NCBI RefSeq assembly: GCF_008033115.1
Contig: NZ_CP041203.1
Location: 248,001-312,000, forward strand
Direction of reading: 5' to 3'
Length of the DNA: 64,000 nucleotides
Source of the DNA: Cellulomonas sp. Y8
GTDB taxonomy: Bacteria; Actinomycetota; Actinomycetes; Actinomycetales; Cellulomonadaceae
Position 1 is the stretch's first letter. Every line of letters begins with the position of its first letter. The notes beneath the pieces were generated by a model that had not been told where the DNA came from, did not search any database, and saw only the letters and a program-made list of their open reading frames with translations. The position numbers and the translations under genes are program-made. Positions 35,977-44,048 of the stretch are shown here, piece after piece.

Positions 35977-36764
35977 CCGCGCCCGCTCCCGCCCCTGCGG
36001 GCGCCGCCGGAGCCGACCGCGCCGCGCCTGCCGGCCGCCGGGTCCGCGCCCAGGCCCGGTTCGAGACGATGGCCGTGCTGCGCAACGGCGAGCAGCTGCT
36101 CGTCACCCTGATCATCCCGGTGGTCGCGCTCATCGCCCTGGGGCGGGGGTCGTTCCTCGACATCGGGGTCGGCGACGCCGAGCGGATCGACGTCGTCACC
36201 CCGGGGATCCTCGGGCTGGCCGTGATGGCGGGCTCGCTGACCTCGCAGGCCATCGCCACCGCGTTCGACCGTCGCAACGGCGTGCTGCGGCTGCTGGCCA
36301 CGACGCCGCTCGGGCGGGGAGGACTGCTCGCCGGCAAGGCGCTGGCGGTGCTCGCGGTCGCGGCGCTGCAGGTGGTCGTCGTCTCGGTCACGGGGCTCGC
36401 CCTCGGCTGGCGACCCGACCCCGCCGGCCTGCCCGGCGCCCTGCTCGCGCTGCTGCTCGGGATCGCGGCGTTCACCGCGCTGGCGCTGCTGCTCGCCGGG
36501 ACGCTGCGCGCGGAGGCGGTGCTGGCGGTCGCGAACCTGCTGCTGGTGGTGCTGGCCGTCGTCGGCGGCCTGGTCCTGCCGGTGTCCGACCTGCCCGGGT
36601 GGTGGGCCTCCGCCGCGGAGTGGCTGCCGCCGGGCGCGCTGGGCGAGGCGCTGCGGGCGTCCCTCGTCGACGGGGCGTTCCCGGCCGCGCACCTCGCGGC
36701 GCTGGGGGCGTGGGCGGTGCTGCTCGCCGCGGCGGTGCGGCGCTGGTTCCGCTGGTCCTCCTGA
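35973..36764 (+). CDS. ABC-2 type transporter permease
   Basis: Membrane permease of 263 residues with six hydrophobic helices (LLVTLIIPVVALIALG; GILGLAVMAGSLTSQAIA; ALAVLAVAALQVVVVSVTGLA; ALLALLLGIAAFTALALLLA; AVLAVANLLLVVLAVVGGLV; and the C-terminal AWAVLLAAAVRRW). A cytoplasmic Pro/Ala-rich N-terminus precedes them. It overlaps the ATPase gene by four bases (ATGA) and must be its partner. In actinobacteria this pair commonly sits between sufR and ctaA; its cargo has not been shown. Confidence 0.86.
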   Translation: MTAPAPAPAGAAGADRAAPAGRRVRAQARFETMAVLRNGEQLLVTLIIPVVALIALGRGSFLDIGVGDAERIDVVTPGILGLAVMAGSLTSQAIATAFDRRNGVLRLLATTPLGRGGLLAGKALAVLAVAALQVVVVSVTGLALGWRPDPAGLPGALLALLLGIAAFTALALLLAGTLRAEAVLAVANLLLVVLAVVGGLVLPVSDLPGWWASAAEWLPPGALGEALRASLVDGAFPAAHLAALGAWAVLLAAAVRRWFRWSS

Positions 36765-36838
36765 CCCGCGGGCGCGCGTGATCAAGACCTCGTGCACCGC
36801 GGCACGAGCGCGGGTCGCCGGACCGTAGGCTGGTCGCC

Positions 36839-37765
36839 GTGAGCCCCGACGTCGCCGCCGCCCCCGTCAGCCCCGCACCGTCCCGGTTCGCGGCGTGGCG
36901 CGAGCGCCTGACCTACCCGGTCCTCGTGGCGAACCTGGTGGCGCAGATCGGCATCGTCGTCACCGGCGGCGCGGTCCGGCTCACCGGTTCCGGCCTCGGC
37001 TGCTCGACGTGGCCGCAGTGCGAGCCGGGGCAGTTCACCGCCGCCTTCCACCCGGAGACGACGTACCACCAGTACGTCGAGTTCGGGAACCGGACGCTCA
37101 CCGGCGTGCTCGGCGTCATCGCCGTCGCCGTCGCGCTCCTCGTCTGGTTCGACCGCGACCGGTCCCGCTCCTACCGCTGGCTCGGGTTCGCCCCGCTGGC
37201 CGGCGTGGTCCTGCAGGCGCTCATCGGCGGCGTCGTCGTCCTGCTGCACCTGCACCCCGCGTGGGTCAGCCTGCACTTCATGGTGTCGATGGCGCTGGTC
37301 GCGGCGTCGACGCTCCTGGTGCACCGCAGCCGCGAGGGCGACGGTCCGCGGATCCCCGTCGTCGGGCCGTGGTCCCGGCGGCTCGCGCCGGCGCTCGGCG
37401 CGCTGCTCGTGCTCGTGCTCGCGCTCGGCGTCATCACCACGGGTGCGGGCCCGCACTCGGGCGACGAGGAGGTCGGCTACCGGATCGCCGTCGACCCGTA
37501 CCTGATGGTCCGCGTGCACGCCGCGTCGGTGTGGCTGTTCACGGGGATGCTCGTCGTGCTGCTGTGGCTGAACCGGCGCGGGCCGCGCCTGCTCCGCCGC
37601 CGCGGCTGGGTGATGGTCGGGCTCGTCGCGCTGCAGGGCGTCATCGGGTACGTCCAGGTGTCGACCGACCTGCCGATCCTGCTCGTGATGCTGCACATGC
37701 TCGGCGCGGCGCTGCTCGCGGCGGGGACCACGCGGTACCTGCTGACGTTCCGCACGCGCGCCTGA
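36839..37765 (+). CDS. ctaA: Heme A synthase
   Basis: CtaA/COX15-family membrane enzyme, 308 residues, which oxidises haem O to haem A for aa3-type cytochrome oxidase. About eight transmembrane helices are visible. The signature VVTGGAVRLTGSGLGCSTWPQC (cut here by its central TGSGLGCS) lies near residue 42. Likely haem-ligating His residues occur in YHQYVEFGNRTLTG, VSLHFMVSMAL, RVHAASVWLF and MLHMLGAALL. The start is GTG at 36839. It follows the ABC permease by 74 bases. The SURF1 gene elsewhere in the window serves the same pathway. Confidence 0.94.
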   Translation: MSPDVAAAPVSPAPSRFAAWRERLTYPVLVANLVAQIGIVVTGGAVRLTGSGLGCSTWPQCEPGQFTAAFHPETTYHQYVEFGNRTLTGVLGVIAVAVALLVWFDRDRSRSYRWLGFAPLAGVVLQALIGGVVVLLHLHPAWVSLHFMVSMALVAASTLLVHRSREGDGPRIPVVGPWSRRLAPALGALLVLVLALGVITTGAGPHSGDEEVGYRIAVDPYLMVRVHAASVWLFTGMLVVLLWLNRRGPRLLRRRGWVMVGLVALQGVIGYVQVSTDLPILLVMLHMLGAALLAAGTTRYLLTFRTRA

Positions 37766-37802
37766 GCGCCGGCGCGACGAGCGGGCCTCCCGCAGGCCGC
37801 GG

Positions 37803-38561
37803 TCAGCCCGCCGTCACCAGCGGCACCCCCGCGTCCGCGAGCGCCCGCGCCGCGGGGTCGGCCGGGTCGACGTCGGTGACCACCCCGGCGACCTCGTCGA
37901 GAGGGAGCACCCGGAACGGCGACGCGGCGCCGATCTTCTCCGCGCTGGCCAGCACGTAGGTGTCCCCCGCGCGGCGGGCGAGCGCCCGCTTGGTCGCGGC
38001 CTCCTCGGCGTCGCCGGTCGTCAGCCCCGCCTCCGGGTGCACGCCCGTGACGCCGAGCAGGAACACGTCCGCCCACACGCCGGCCGCCGCCTCGGCGAGC
38101 AGCGCGCCCGACGTGACGACGGAGTGCTTGAACAGCCGCCCGCCGAGCACCAGCACCTCGACCGTCGGGTGCTCCGCGAGCGCCGCGGCGACCGTCGGGC
38201 TGTGCGTCACGACCGTCGCCCGCAGGTCGGGGGGCAGCGCGCGGGCGACCGCGAGCGCCGTGGTGCCCCCGTCGAGGATCGCCGTCGAGCCCGGGCGCAC
38301 GAGCTCCGCCGCCCGCCGGGCCACCCGGTCCTTGTTCTCGACCGCGACGGTGCGCCGGCCCGCGTAGTCCGCCACCGCGGGCGACACCGGGAGCGCGCCG
38401 CCGTACACCCGCTGGCAGAGCCCGGCCGCCGCCATCTCCCGCAGGTCGCGCCGGACCGTGTCCTCGGACAGGCCGAGCCGCTCGGCGGCGTCCTTGGCGA
38501 CGACGCGCCCCTCGGTGCGCAGCACGCGCAGCAGCTCGTCCCGTCGCTGTGCCGGCAGCAT
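37803..38561 (-). CDS. DeoR-family transcriptional regulator
   Basis: DeoR/GlpR-type repressor of 252 residues. The N-terminal HTH is AQRRDELLRVLRTEGRVVAK plus LGLSEDTVRRDLREMAAAGL, with the DeoR signature VYGGAL shortly after. The C-terminal sugar-phosphate-binding (DeoRC) domain has ILDGGTTALAVARAL, VVTHSPTVAAAL, LGGRLF and ADVFLLGVTGV. DeoR proteins sense phosphorylated sugars or nucleosides. It is divergent from the DUF4406 gene, with direct repeats in the 78-base spacer that are a likely operator. Effector unknown. Confidence 0.92.
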   Translation of the reverse strand: MLPAQRRDELLRVLRTEGRVVAKDAAERLGLSEDTVRRDLREMAAAGLCQRVYGGALPVSPAVADYAGRRTVAVENKDRVARRAAELVRPGSTAILDGGTTALAVARALPPDLRATVVTHSPTVAAALAEHPTVEVLVLGGRLFKHSVVTSGALLAEAAAGVWADVFLLGVTGVHPEAGLTTGDAEEAATKRALARRAGDTYVLASAEKIGAASPFRVLPLDEVAGVVTDVDPADPAARALADAGVPLVTAG

Positions 38562-38609
38562 CGCGATCTCCTCCGTGGTCGCTCGGTCCTTCGCGGTATT
38601 CCCTAGTCT

Positions 38610-38624
38610 TGCACGGTTCTGCAC
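38610..38624. promoter_or_regulatory. Candidate DeoR operator (direct TGCAC repeats)
   Basis: Two TGCAC units ten bases apart (38610-38614 and 38620-38624), i.e. TGCACGGTTCTGCAC, in the spacer between the divergent deoR-type and DUF4406 genes. Spacing by one helical turn suits a DeoR-family dimer. The surrounding DNA is the least GC-rich in the spacer, consistent with overlapping promoters. Confidence 0.4.
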
Positions 38625-38639
38625 GTTATGGTCGGTTGC

Positions 38640-39011
38640 ATGACCGCACAGCTGATCCTCATCGCCGGCCCCTACCAGTCGGGGACGGGCGGCGACCCCG
38701 CCGCCATGGCCGCCAACCTCCGCCGCCTCGAGGAGGCCGCCTGGCCGATCTTCGAGCGCGGGCACGTGCCGATGATCGGCGAGTGGGTCGCGCTCCCCGT
38801 GCTCGCGAGCATGGGCGCCGACGGCCCGACCGACCCCCGCGCCCAGGACGTGCTCTACCCGACCGCCGAGCGGCTGCTCGCGCACTGCGACGCCGTGCTG
38901 CGGCTGCCCGGGGACTCGGCGGGCGCGGACAACGACGTGGCGATCGCCCGGAGGCGCGGGATCCCGGTCTACACGTCGGTCGACGAGATCCCGCGGGCCG
39001 CGACGGCCTGA
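38640..39011 (+). CDS. DUF4406 / nucleoside deoxyribosyltransferase-like protein
   Basis: Protein of 123 residues with the DUF4406 pattern: LILIAGPYQSGTGGDPAAMA at the N-terminus, HVPMIGEWVALPVL in the middle, then CDAVLRLPGDSAGADNDVAI and ARRRGIPVYTSVDEIP. The fold is that of nucleoside 2-deoxyribosyltransferases, but catalysis has not been shown for this group. The ATG at 38640 is used. Divergent from a DeoR-type repressor, which is probably its regulator and suggests a nucleoside- or sugar-linked role (inference). Confidence 0.82.
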   Translation: MTAQLILIAGPYQSGTGGDPAAMAANLRRLEEAAWPIFERGHVPMIGEWVALPVLASMGADGPTDPRAQDVLYPTAERLLAHCDAVLRLPGDSAGADNDVAIARRRGIPVYTSVDEIPRAATA

Positions 39012-39283
39012 CGAGGCGCGGGGACGGCGGCGGAGCGGCGCGGCCCTGGACGGGCGCGGGCGCTCCCCCGCGCCCGGGCCCGCCCGGCCATGCGGACAGG
39101 GCGCGGACCACGCACCACCAGGACGTACGCTCGCGCCATGGATCCGATGAGCAACCGGGGCTGCGCCCCGCGCCGGGGGCCCGGGGCCTGACCCCGGCAC
39201 GCCCGACGTCCGCGTCGGCGTGCCGCTCAGGCACCCCGACCACCGCCCGCCGCACCGGCGAGCCGTCCCGCTGAGGACTCCCC

Positions 39284-40209
39284 ATGCTCTCGTTCCCCCT
39301 CGGCGCGCGCCCGCGCGCCCTCACCGCCGCCGCCTTCGTGCTGGTCGGCTCCGCGTCCGTGCAGATCTCGGCCGCGCTCGCGTCGTCCGCCTTCGGCTCG
39401 CTGGGCACGCTCGCCGTGTCCGGCTACCGCATGACGGCCGCCGCCCTCGTCCTGCTCCTGCTGACCCGGCCCGTGCTGCGCGGGCGCGGCCGGTCGGAGT
39501 GGGCCGGCATCGCGCTGTACGGCGTCGCGATGGCCGCCATGAACGTGCTGTTCTACGCCGCGCTCGACCGCATCCCGCTCGGGGTCGCCGTCACCCTGGA
39601 GTTCTGCGGCCCGCTGGCGGTCGCCGCTGTGGCGTCCGCCGGGCGGGCGCGACTGCTGCCGTTCGTCGCGCTCGTCGGCGTCGTCCTGGTCGTCGGCACC
39701 CCGACCGGCGGGCTCGACCCGGTCGGCGTCGCGCTGGGCCTCGGCGCGGCCGCGGCGTTCGGCGGGTACACCGTGCTCGCGGGCCGCGTCGGCTCCGGGT
39801 CCGGCGGGCTCGGCGACCTCGCGCTGTCGGTCGCGGTCGGCGCCCTGCTGCTGTCGCCGTTCCAGGTCGCGCAGGCCCCGGCGCTGGAGGGCGGGCACGT
39901 CGCCCCTCTCTGGTGCTGTCCGGGCTGATCGGGGTGGCGCTGGCGTTCTCGCTCGACTTCCAGGCCGCCCGGCTCGCCGGCACCCGGGTGGTCGGGACGC
40001 TGTTCGCGATCGACCCGGCGATGGCGGCGCTCGTCGGCGCGGTCGCGCTCGGCGACCGGCTGCCGGTCGCGGCGCTGGGAGGGATCGCGCTGGTCGTCCT
40101 CGCCGGCGCGGGCGCGGTCTGGTCCGCGGGCCGCGGCGCCCCGGCGACGGCGCAGGAGGAGGCCGCGGCGCCGGAGGCGGTCGCGCCCGCCCCGCTCCCG
40201 CTCGACTGA
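39284..40209 (+). pseudogene. EamA/RhtA-type exporter, frameshifted
   Basis: Drug/metabolite transporter of the EamA (RhtA-like) family, about 308 residues if one missing base is restored. The first part (MLSFPLGARPRALTAAAFVL to FQVAQAPALEGGHVAPL) has seven helices and EamA marks such as VTLEFCGPLAVA. At 39903-39910 (C/T-rich run) the frame is lost and stops at 39928. The continuation LVLSGLIGVALAFSLDFQAA to VWSAGRG lies in the next frame to 40209. RhtA exports threonine/homoserine. One lost base in a C-run is the simplest cause, so it may be intact in the organism. A LysR-type regulator lies 3' on the opposite strand. Confidence 0.8.
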
Positions 40210-40252
40210 CCGCCTCCCGGCGACCGCGGTCTCCGCGAGTGCGCAGCCGACA

Positions 40253-40391
40253 CGTCGAGTGCCTGTCCACGCCGGTAGGCACTCGACGCGTCCGGTAGGC
40301 ACTCGACGCCGGCGGGCGGGCCGGAGTGCGCCGCGAGGGGGCAACCGACACGTCGAGGGAGTAGCCGCCGGCTACCCCCTCGACGTGTCGG
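40253..40391. repeat. Palindrome and direct-repeat cluster between convergent genes
   Basis: Seen directly: 40253-40264 (CGTCGAGTGCCT) pairs with 40277-40288. A 17-base unit (CCGGTAGGCACTCGACG) is repeated at 40272-40288 and 40292-40308. A 23-base palindrome with one mismatch pairs 40345-40367 with 40369-40391 around a central C. The region separates the ends of the EamA gene and the LysR gene, so a bidirectional terminator role is plausible. The sequence is unrelated to the 15.5/21.4/47.5 kb family. Confidence 0.7.
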
Positions 40392-40411
40392 CCACCCCGT
40401 CGGCGGGCCGG

Positions 40412-41359
40412 TCAGGCGTCGGCGCCCGGGAGGGCGCCGGTGCGGGCGCGGGACAGGACGTGGTCGAGGAACAGGCGTGCCGCGGGCGGCAGGGCGTCCT
40501 CCGCGAACGTGCTGAGGCCGACGTCCCGCGTGGCGCCCTCGTCGAGGACGCGCAGGTGCCGCACCGGTCCCGCGTCGGCGGCCGACCCGTCTCCGGCACC
40601 ACCACCCGCGGCGCCGGCCGCCGCCGGGGAGCCCGCCGGCAGCAGCGCCACCCCGAGCCCCGCCGCGACGAACCCGTGCAGCGTGGGCGCGTCCTCGCCC
40701 TCGAACGCCGGCGTCGGCCGGAACCCCGCCGCCTGGCACAGCCGCTCGGTCTGCCGCCGCAGCGTCGACGGCGGCCGGAGCAGCAGGAAGGGCTCCCCCG
40801 CGGCGTCCGCCAGCCGCACCGCCTCGCGCTCGGCGAGCCGGTGCCCGGCAGGGACGGCGAGCCGCAGCGACTCGGTGAGCAGCACCCGGTGGTGCACCGC
40901 GAGGCCCGAGGGCGGCACGGTGGAGATAAGCAGGTCGACGCGTCCGGAGTCGAGCAGCGCGTCGGCGAGGTGGTCGGGCGTCTGGGTGAGCTCGAACCGG
41001 ACGCGCGGGTGCTGCCGGCGGAACGTCCGGACCAGCTCGGGCACCAACCACGAGCCGAGGGTGGTCTGGAACCCGAGGGTCACGGTGCCCGTGTCCGGCT
41101 GGACCGCCGCGTCGACGGCGGCCAGGCCGTCGTCGAGCTGGTGGAGCACGCCGTCGAGGTGGCGCTTGAACACCGCGCCGGCGTGCGTCATCCGCAGGTG
41201 CCGGCCCGACCGCCGCAGCAGCGGGGCGCCGACCTCGCGCTCCAGGCGGGCCAGCGCCCGGGAGACGCCGGGTTGGCTGACCTGCTCGACGTCCGCGACC
41301 TCGGTGACGGTCGCGCCGTCGGCCACCTGCTGGAACCACCGCATCGCCTGCACGTCCAT
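40412..41359 (-). CDS. LysR-family transcriptional regulator
   Basis: LysR-type regulator of 315 residues. The N-terminal HTH reads MRWFQQVADGATVTEVADVE, then QVSQPGVSRALARLEREVGAP. The effector-binding domain (~90-300) has typical beta strands (VTLGFQTTLGSWLVPELV; VDLLISTVPPSGL; FVAAGLGVALLP). A Gly/Ala-rich loop (~235-255) is inserted. The ATG at 41359 (MDVQAMRW) fits the family start. It converges with the EamA exporter; LysR/EamA neighbours are common, but normally divergent. Ligand unknown. Confidence 0.9.
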   Translation of the reverse strand: MDVQAMRWFQQVADGATVTEVADVEQVSQPGVSRALARLEREVGAPLLRRSGRHLRMTHAGAVFKRHLDGVLHQLDDGLAAVDAAVQPDTGTVTLGFQTTLGSWLVPELVRTFRRQHPRVRFELTQTPDHLADALLDSGRVDLLISTVPPSGLAVHHRVLLTESLRLAVPAGHRLAEREAVRLADAAGEPFLLLRPPSTLRRQTERLCQAAGFRPTPAFEGEDAPTLHGFVAAGLGVALLPAGSPAAAGAAGGGAGDGSAADAGPVRHLRVLDEGATRDVGLSTFAEDALPPAARLFLDHVLSRARTGALPGADA

Positions 41360-41437
41360 ATCGCATGACGCTAGTGCATGGATCAGAGACGTTCTTGTCC
41401 TTGGACGCATGGCACGCACGTCACGAGACTGGGCGCC

Positions 41438-41629
41438 ATGTCGACGACCTCCACCCGCACCCCGTTCACGACCGCCCTGCGCCGCGCGTTCGCGCCGTAC
41501 GCGGCGACCACCGCGGTCGAGATCCGCACCGCCGGCTGGACCCGTGGCGTCGCGCCCGTGGCGCACCGGACGCCGACCGCGCCCACCGCCCGGGCCGGGC
41601 GCGTGCAGGACGTCCCGGTCGCCGCCTGA
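41438..41629 (+). CDS. Hypothetical small protein, 63 residues
   Basis: ATG-started frame of 63 residues, divergent from the LysR gene. It is basic and Thr/Arg/Ala-rich (TPFTTALRRAFAPYAATTAV; WTRGVAPVAHRTPTAPTARA), with no recognised domain, signal peptide or membrane helix. Spacing from LysR (78 bases) fits a divergent promoter. It could be a spurious frame in GC-rich DNA. Confidence 0.35.
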   Translation: MSTTSTRTPFTTALRRAFAPYAATTAVEIRTAGWTRGVAPVAHRTPTAPTARAGRVQDVPVAA

Positions 41630-41916
41630 GCCCAGGCCCGCACACCGTCGCGCCGCTCACCCGCCGCCCCTGCCGCCCACCTGCGGGCGCCGGGGGCGTT
41701 GCTCCATCCGGGTGGACCTGCCGCGTCCGCCGGAAGCCGCTTGCTAGCGGCATGACCTGCACCGGGACCCCCGAGACGCGCGGCCGCGGCTCCGGCGGGG
41801 CCGGTGATTGAGGATTCATCTACCCATCCGGATCGTTCCCCGTACCGAATGAACGGGTGAGCGCCCGCTGCAGCCAACCGGCGAGCGCGACCCGCCCAGT
41901 CGCATCGGAGCCCCCC

Positions 41917-42156
41917 ATGACCGCCCTCGCAGACGCCCCCCGAGCCGTGACCGACCTGTTCGGCGAGCCCCTGAGCCCCCGGGAGCGCGTCGTCCTCGCC
42001 GAGCTCGCCGAGGACGTGACCCTCGAGGACATCGCCCGCAAGCTGTTCGTCTCGCGGAACACCGTGAAGACCCAGGTGCGGTCGATCTACCGCAAGATCG
42101 GCGCGTCGACGCGCGCCGAGGCGGCGGCGTGGGCCGAGGCGGCCGGCCTGCGCTGA
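41917..42156 (+). CDS. Stand-alone LuxR-type HTH protein
   Basis: Protein of 79 residues consisting almost only of a LuxR/GerE helix-turn-helix: LSPRERVVLAELAEDVTLED, IARKLFVSRNTVKTQVRSIY and RKIGASTRAEAAAWA. It has no receiver or ligand domain. It may bind DNA constitutively or act with a partner. The ATG at 41917 follows a ~290-base gap in which no other gene is evident. It is followed by a DrrAB-like ABC transporter on the same strand, which it might control (inference). Confidence 0.8.
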   Translation: MTALADAPRAVTDLFGEPLSPRERVVLAELAEDVTLEDIARKLFVSRNTVKTQVRSIYRKIGASTRAEAAAWAEAAGLR

Positions 42157-42249
42157 CGGCGGCGCGCTGACCTGCGCCCGCGTCCGCGCGCCCGAGATCG
42201 CCGGGCAATCCCCTTCAGGTGTGTCGTAGGTCACATCTACGCTCGCTCC

Positions 42250-43224
42250 ATGGAACAGGCGATCGAGGCCCGCGGGCTCGTCAAGCGCTATAAGGGCGTC
42301 ACCGCCCTCGACGGCGTCGACCTCACGGTGGCGTCCGGCACCATGCTCGGTCTGCTCGGCCCCAACGGGGCCGGCAAGACCACCATCGTCCGGGTCCTGT
42401 CCACGCTGCTGCGCCCCGACGCGGGCAGCGCGCGGGTCACGGGCGTCGACGTGCTCGCCCGCCCCGCCGAGGTCCGGCGGCGGATCGGGCTGTCCGGCCA
42501 GTACGCGGCGGTGGACGAGTACCTGTCCGGCTACGAGAACCTCGAGATGATCGGGCGGCTCTACCACCTCGGCAAGCGGCGGTCCCGCGACCGGGCGCGC
42601 GAGCTGCTGGCGTCGTTCCGGCTCGAGGACGCCGCGGACCGGCCGGCCAAGACCTACTCGGGCGGCATGCGGCGCCGGCTCGACCTGGCGGGCGCGCTCG
42701 TCGCCGACCCCCCGGTGATCTTCCTCGACGAGCCGACCACGGGCCTGGACCCCCGCGGCAGGACCGAGATGTGGGACGTCATCCAGACGCTCGTCGCCGG
42801 CGGCACCACGCTGCTGCTGACCACGCAGTACCTGGAGGAGGCCGACGTCCTCGCCGACGAGATCGTCGTCATCGACCACGGCCGGATCATCGCCCAGGGC
42901 ACCGCGGACCAGCTGAAGCGGCAGGTCGGCGGCGAGCGCCTGGAGCTCACCGTCGCGGACGTCGCACTCCTCGCCGGCGTCGAGGAGGTGCTCGCCCCGC
43001 TCGGCGTCGGGCGGCCCACCGTCGACGACGGCCGGCGGTCGTTCGTCATGCCGGTGTCCGGCGGGCCCGAGGTGCTCAGCGAGGCGCTGCGGCGGCTCGA
43101 CGAGCGCCAGGTCCGGCTGGAGGACGTCGGCCTGCGCCGCCCGACCCTGGACGACGTGTTTCTCGCCCTGACCGGCAAGACCGCGGAGCAGGACGGCAGC
43201 CCCGACCCGAAGGCAGGTGCGTGA
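42250..43224 (+). CDS. Daunorubicin-resistance-type ABC ATPase (DrrA-like)
   Basis: ATPase of 324 residues in the DrrA family, which powers drug or lipid export with a DrrB-type permease. Walker A is GPNGAGKTT, signature YSGGMRRRLDLAGALV, Walker B VIFLDEPTTGLDPRGR, H-loop TTQYLEEADVLADE, where Gln replaces the usual His, a known DrrA trait. The C-terminal ~80 residues are the DrrA-specific domain (DVGLRRPTLDDVFLALTGKT). The start ATG is at 42250. The upstream DNA contains AGGTGTG-N8-CACATCT, a possible operator. The stop overlaps the permease start (TGATG). Confidence 0.93.
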   Translation: MEQAIEARGLVKRYKGVTALDGVDLTVASGTMLGLLGPNGAGKTTIVRVLSTLLRPDAGSARVTGVDVLARPAEVRRRIGLSGQYAAVDEYLSGYENLEMIGRLYHLGKRRSRDRARELLASFRLEDAADRPAKTYSGGMRRRLDLAGALVADPPVIFLDEPTTGLDPRGRTEMWDVIQTLVAGGTTLLLTTQYLEEADVLADEIVVIDHGRIIAQGTADQLKRQVGGERLELTVADVALLAGVEEVLAPLGVGRPTVDDGRRSFVMPVSGGPEVLSEALRRLDERQVRLEDVGLRRPTLDDVFLALTGKTAEQDGSPDPKAGA

Positions 43225-44030
43225 TGCCGGTGCCCCCCGTGATCGCGGACGCGTCCGTGGTCGCCAAGCGGAACATCATCAAGATCAAGCGGGTGCCCGA
43301 CCTCCTGGTCTTCACCACGCTGTCCCCCATCATGTTCGTCCTGCTGTTCTCCTACGTGTTCGGCGGGGCGATCGACCAGCAGGGCGGCGGACAGGCCTAC
43401 CGGGAGTTCCTCATCGCGGGGATCTTCGCCCAGACCGTCATCTTCGGCGCGACGGTCACCGGGGCCGCCCTCGCGGAGGACCTGAAGAAGGGCATCCTCG
43501 ACCGGTTCCGGTCGCTGCCGATGGCGCCGTCGGCGGTGCTGACCGGGCGCACGTTCTCCGACGTCGTGAACAACGTGATCGTGCTGATCGTGATGGGCCT
43601 GACCGGGCTGGTGGTCGGCTGGCGCATCCGGTCGTCCGTGCTGGACGCCCTGGCGGGGTTCGGCCTGCTGCTGGTGTTCGCCTACGCGATCAGCTGGATC
43701 ATGGCCTGGATCGGGATGCTGGTGCCGAGCCCCGAGGTGGTGAACAACGCGTCGTTCATCGTGATCTTCCCGCTAACGTTCGTCGCCAACACCTTCGTCC
43801 CGCTCGACACGCTGCCGGCGCCGTTGCAGACGTTCGCCGAGTGGAACCCGGTGTCGGCGGTGACCCAGGCGGCGCGGGAGCTGTTCGGGAACATCCCGCC
43901 CGGGGTGCCCGAGCCGACGGCGTGGCCGCTGCAGCACCCGGAGGTGTACACGCTCATCTGGTCGGCGCTGTTCCTGGTGGTGTTCGTGCCGCTCGCCAAC
44001 GCGCAGTACCGGGTGTCGACCAGCCGCTGA
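43224..44030 (+). CDS. ABC-2 type permease (DrrB-like)
   Basis: Permease of 268 residues with six transmembrane helices and DrrB features: VAKRNIIKIKRVPDLLVFTT, ALAEDLKKGILDRFRSLPMA, SWIMAWIGMLVPSPEVVNNA and LTFVANTFVPLDTLP. The ending YRVSTSR is usual. It forms the membrane part of the DrrA-like exporter. The ATG start overlaps the ATPase stop (TGATG), showing coupling. Confidence 0.93.
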   Translation: MPVPPVIADASVVAKRNIIKIKRVPDLLVFTTLSPIMFVLLFSYVFGGAIDQQGGGQAYREFLIAGIFAQTVIFGATVTGAALAEDLKKGILDRFRSLPMAPSAVLTGRTFSDVVNNVIVLIVMGLTGLVVGWRIRSSVLDALAGFGLLLVFAYAISWIMAWIGMLVPSPEVVNNASFIVIFPLTFVANTFVPLDTLPAPLQTFAEWNPVSAVTQAARELFGNIPPGVPEPTAWPLQHPEVYTLIWSALFLVVFVPLANAQYRVSTSR

Positions 44031-44048
44031 CCGCGGCCCGACAGGGCG

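Noticed and set aside
39138..39191. Short open frame starting ATGGATCCGATGAGCAACCG, possible Cys-containing leader peptide
   Set aside because: Only one Cys codon, no clear attenuator hairpin, and the exporter downstream has no known Cys link.
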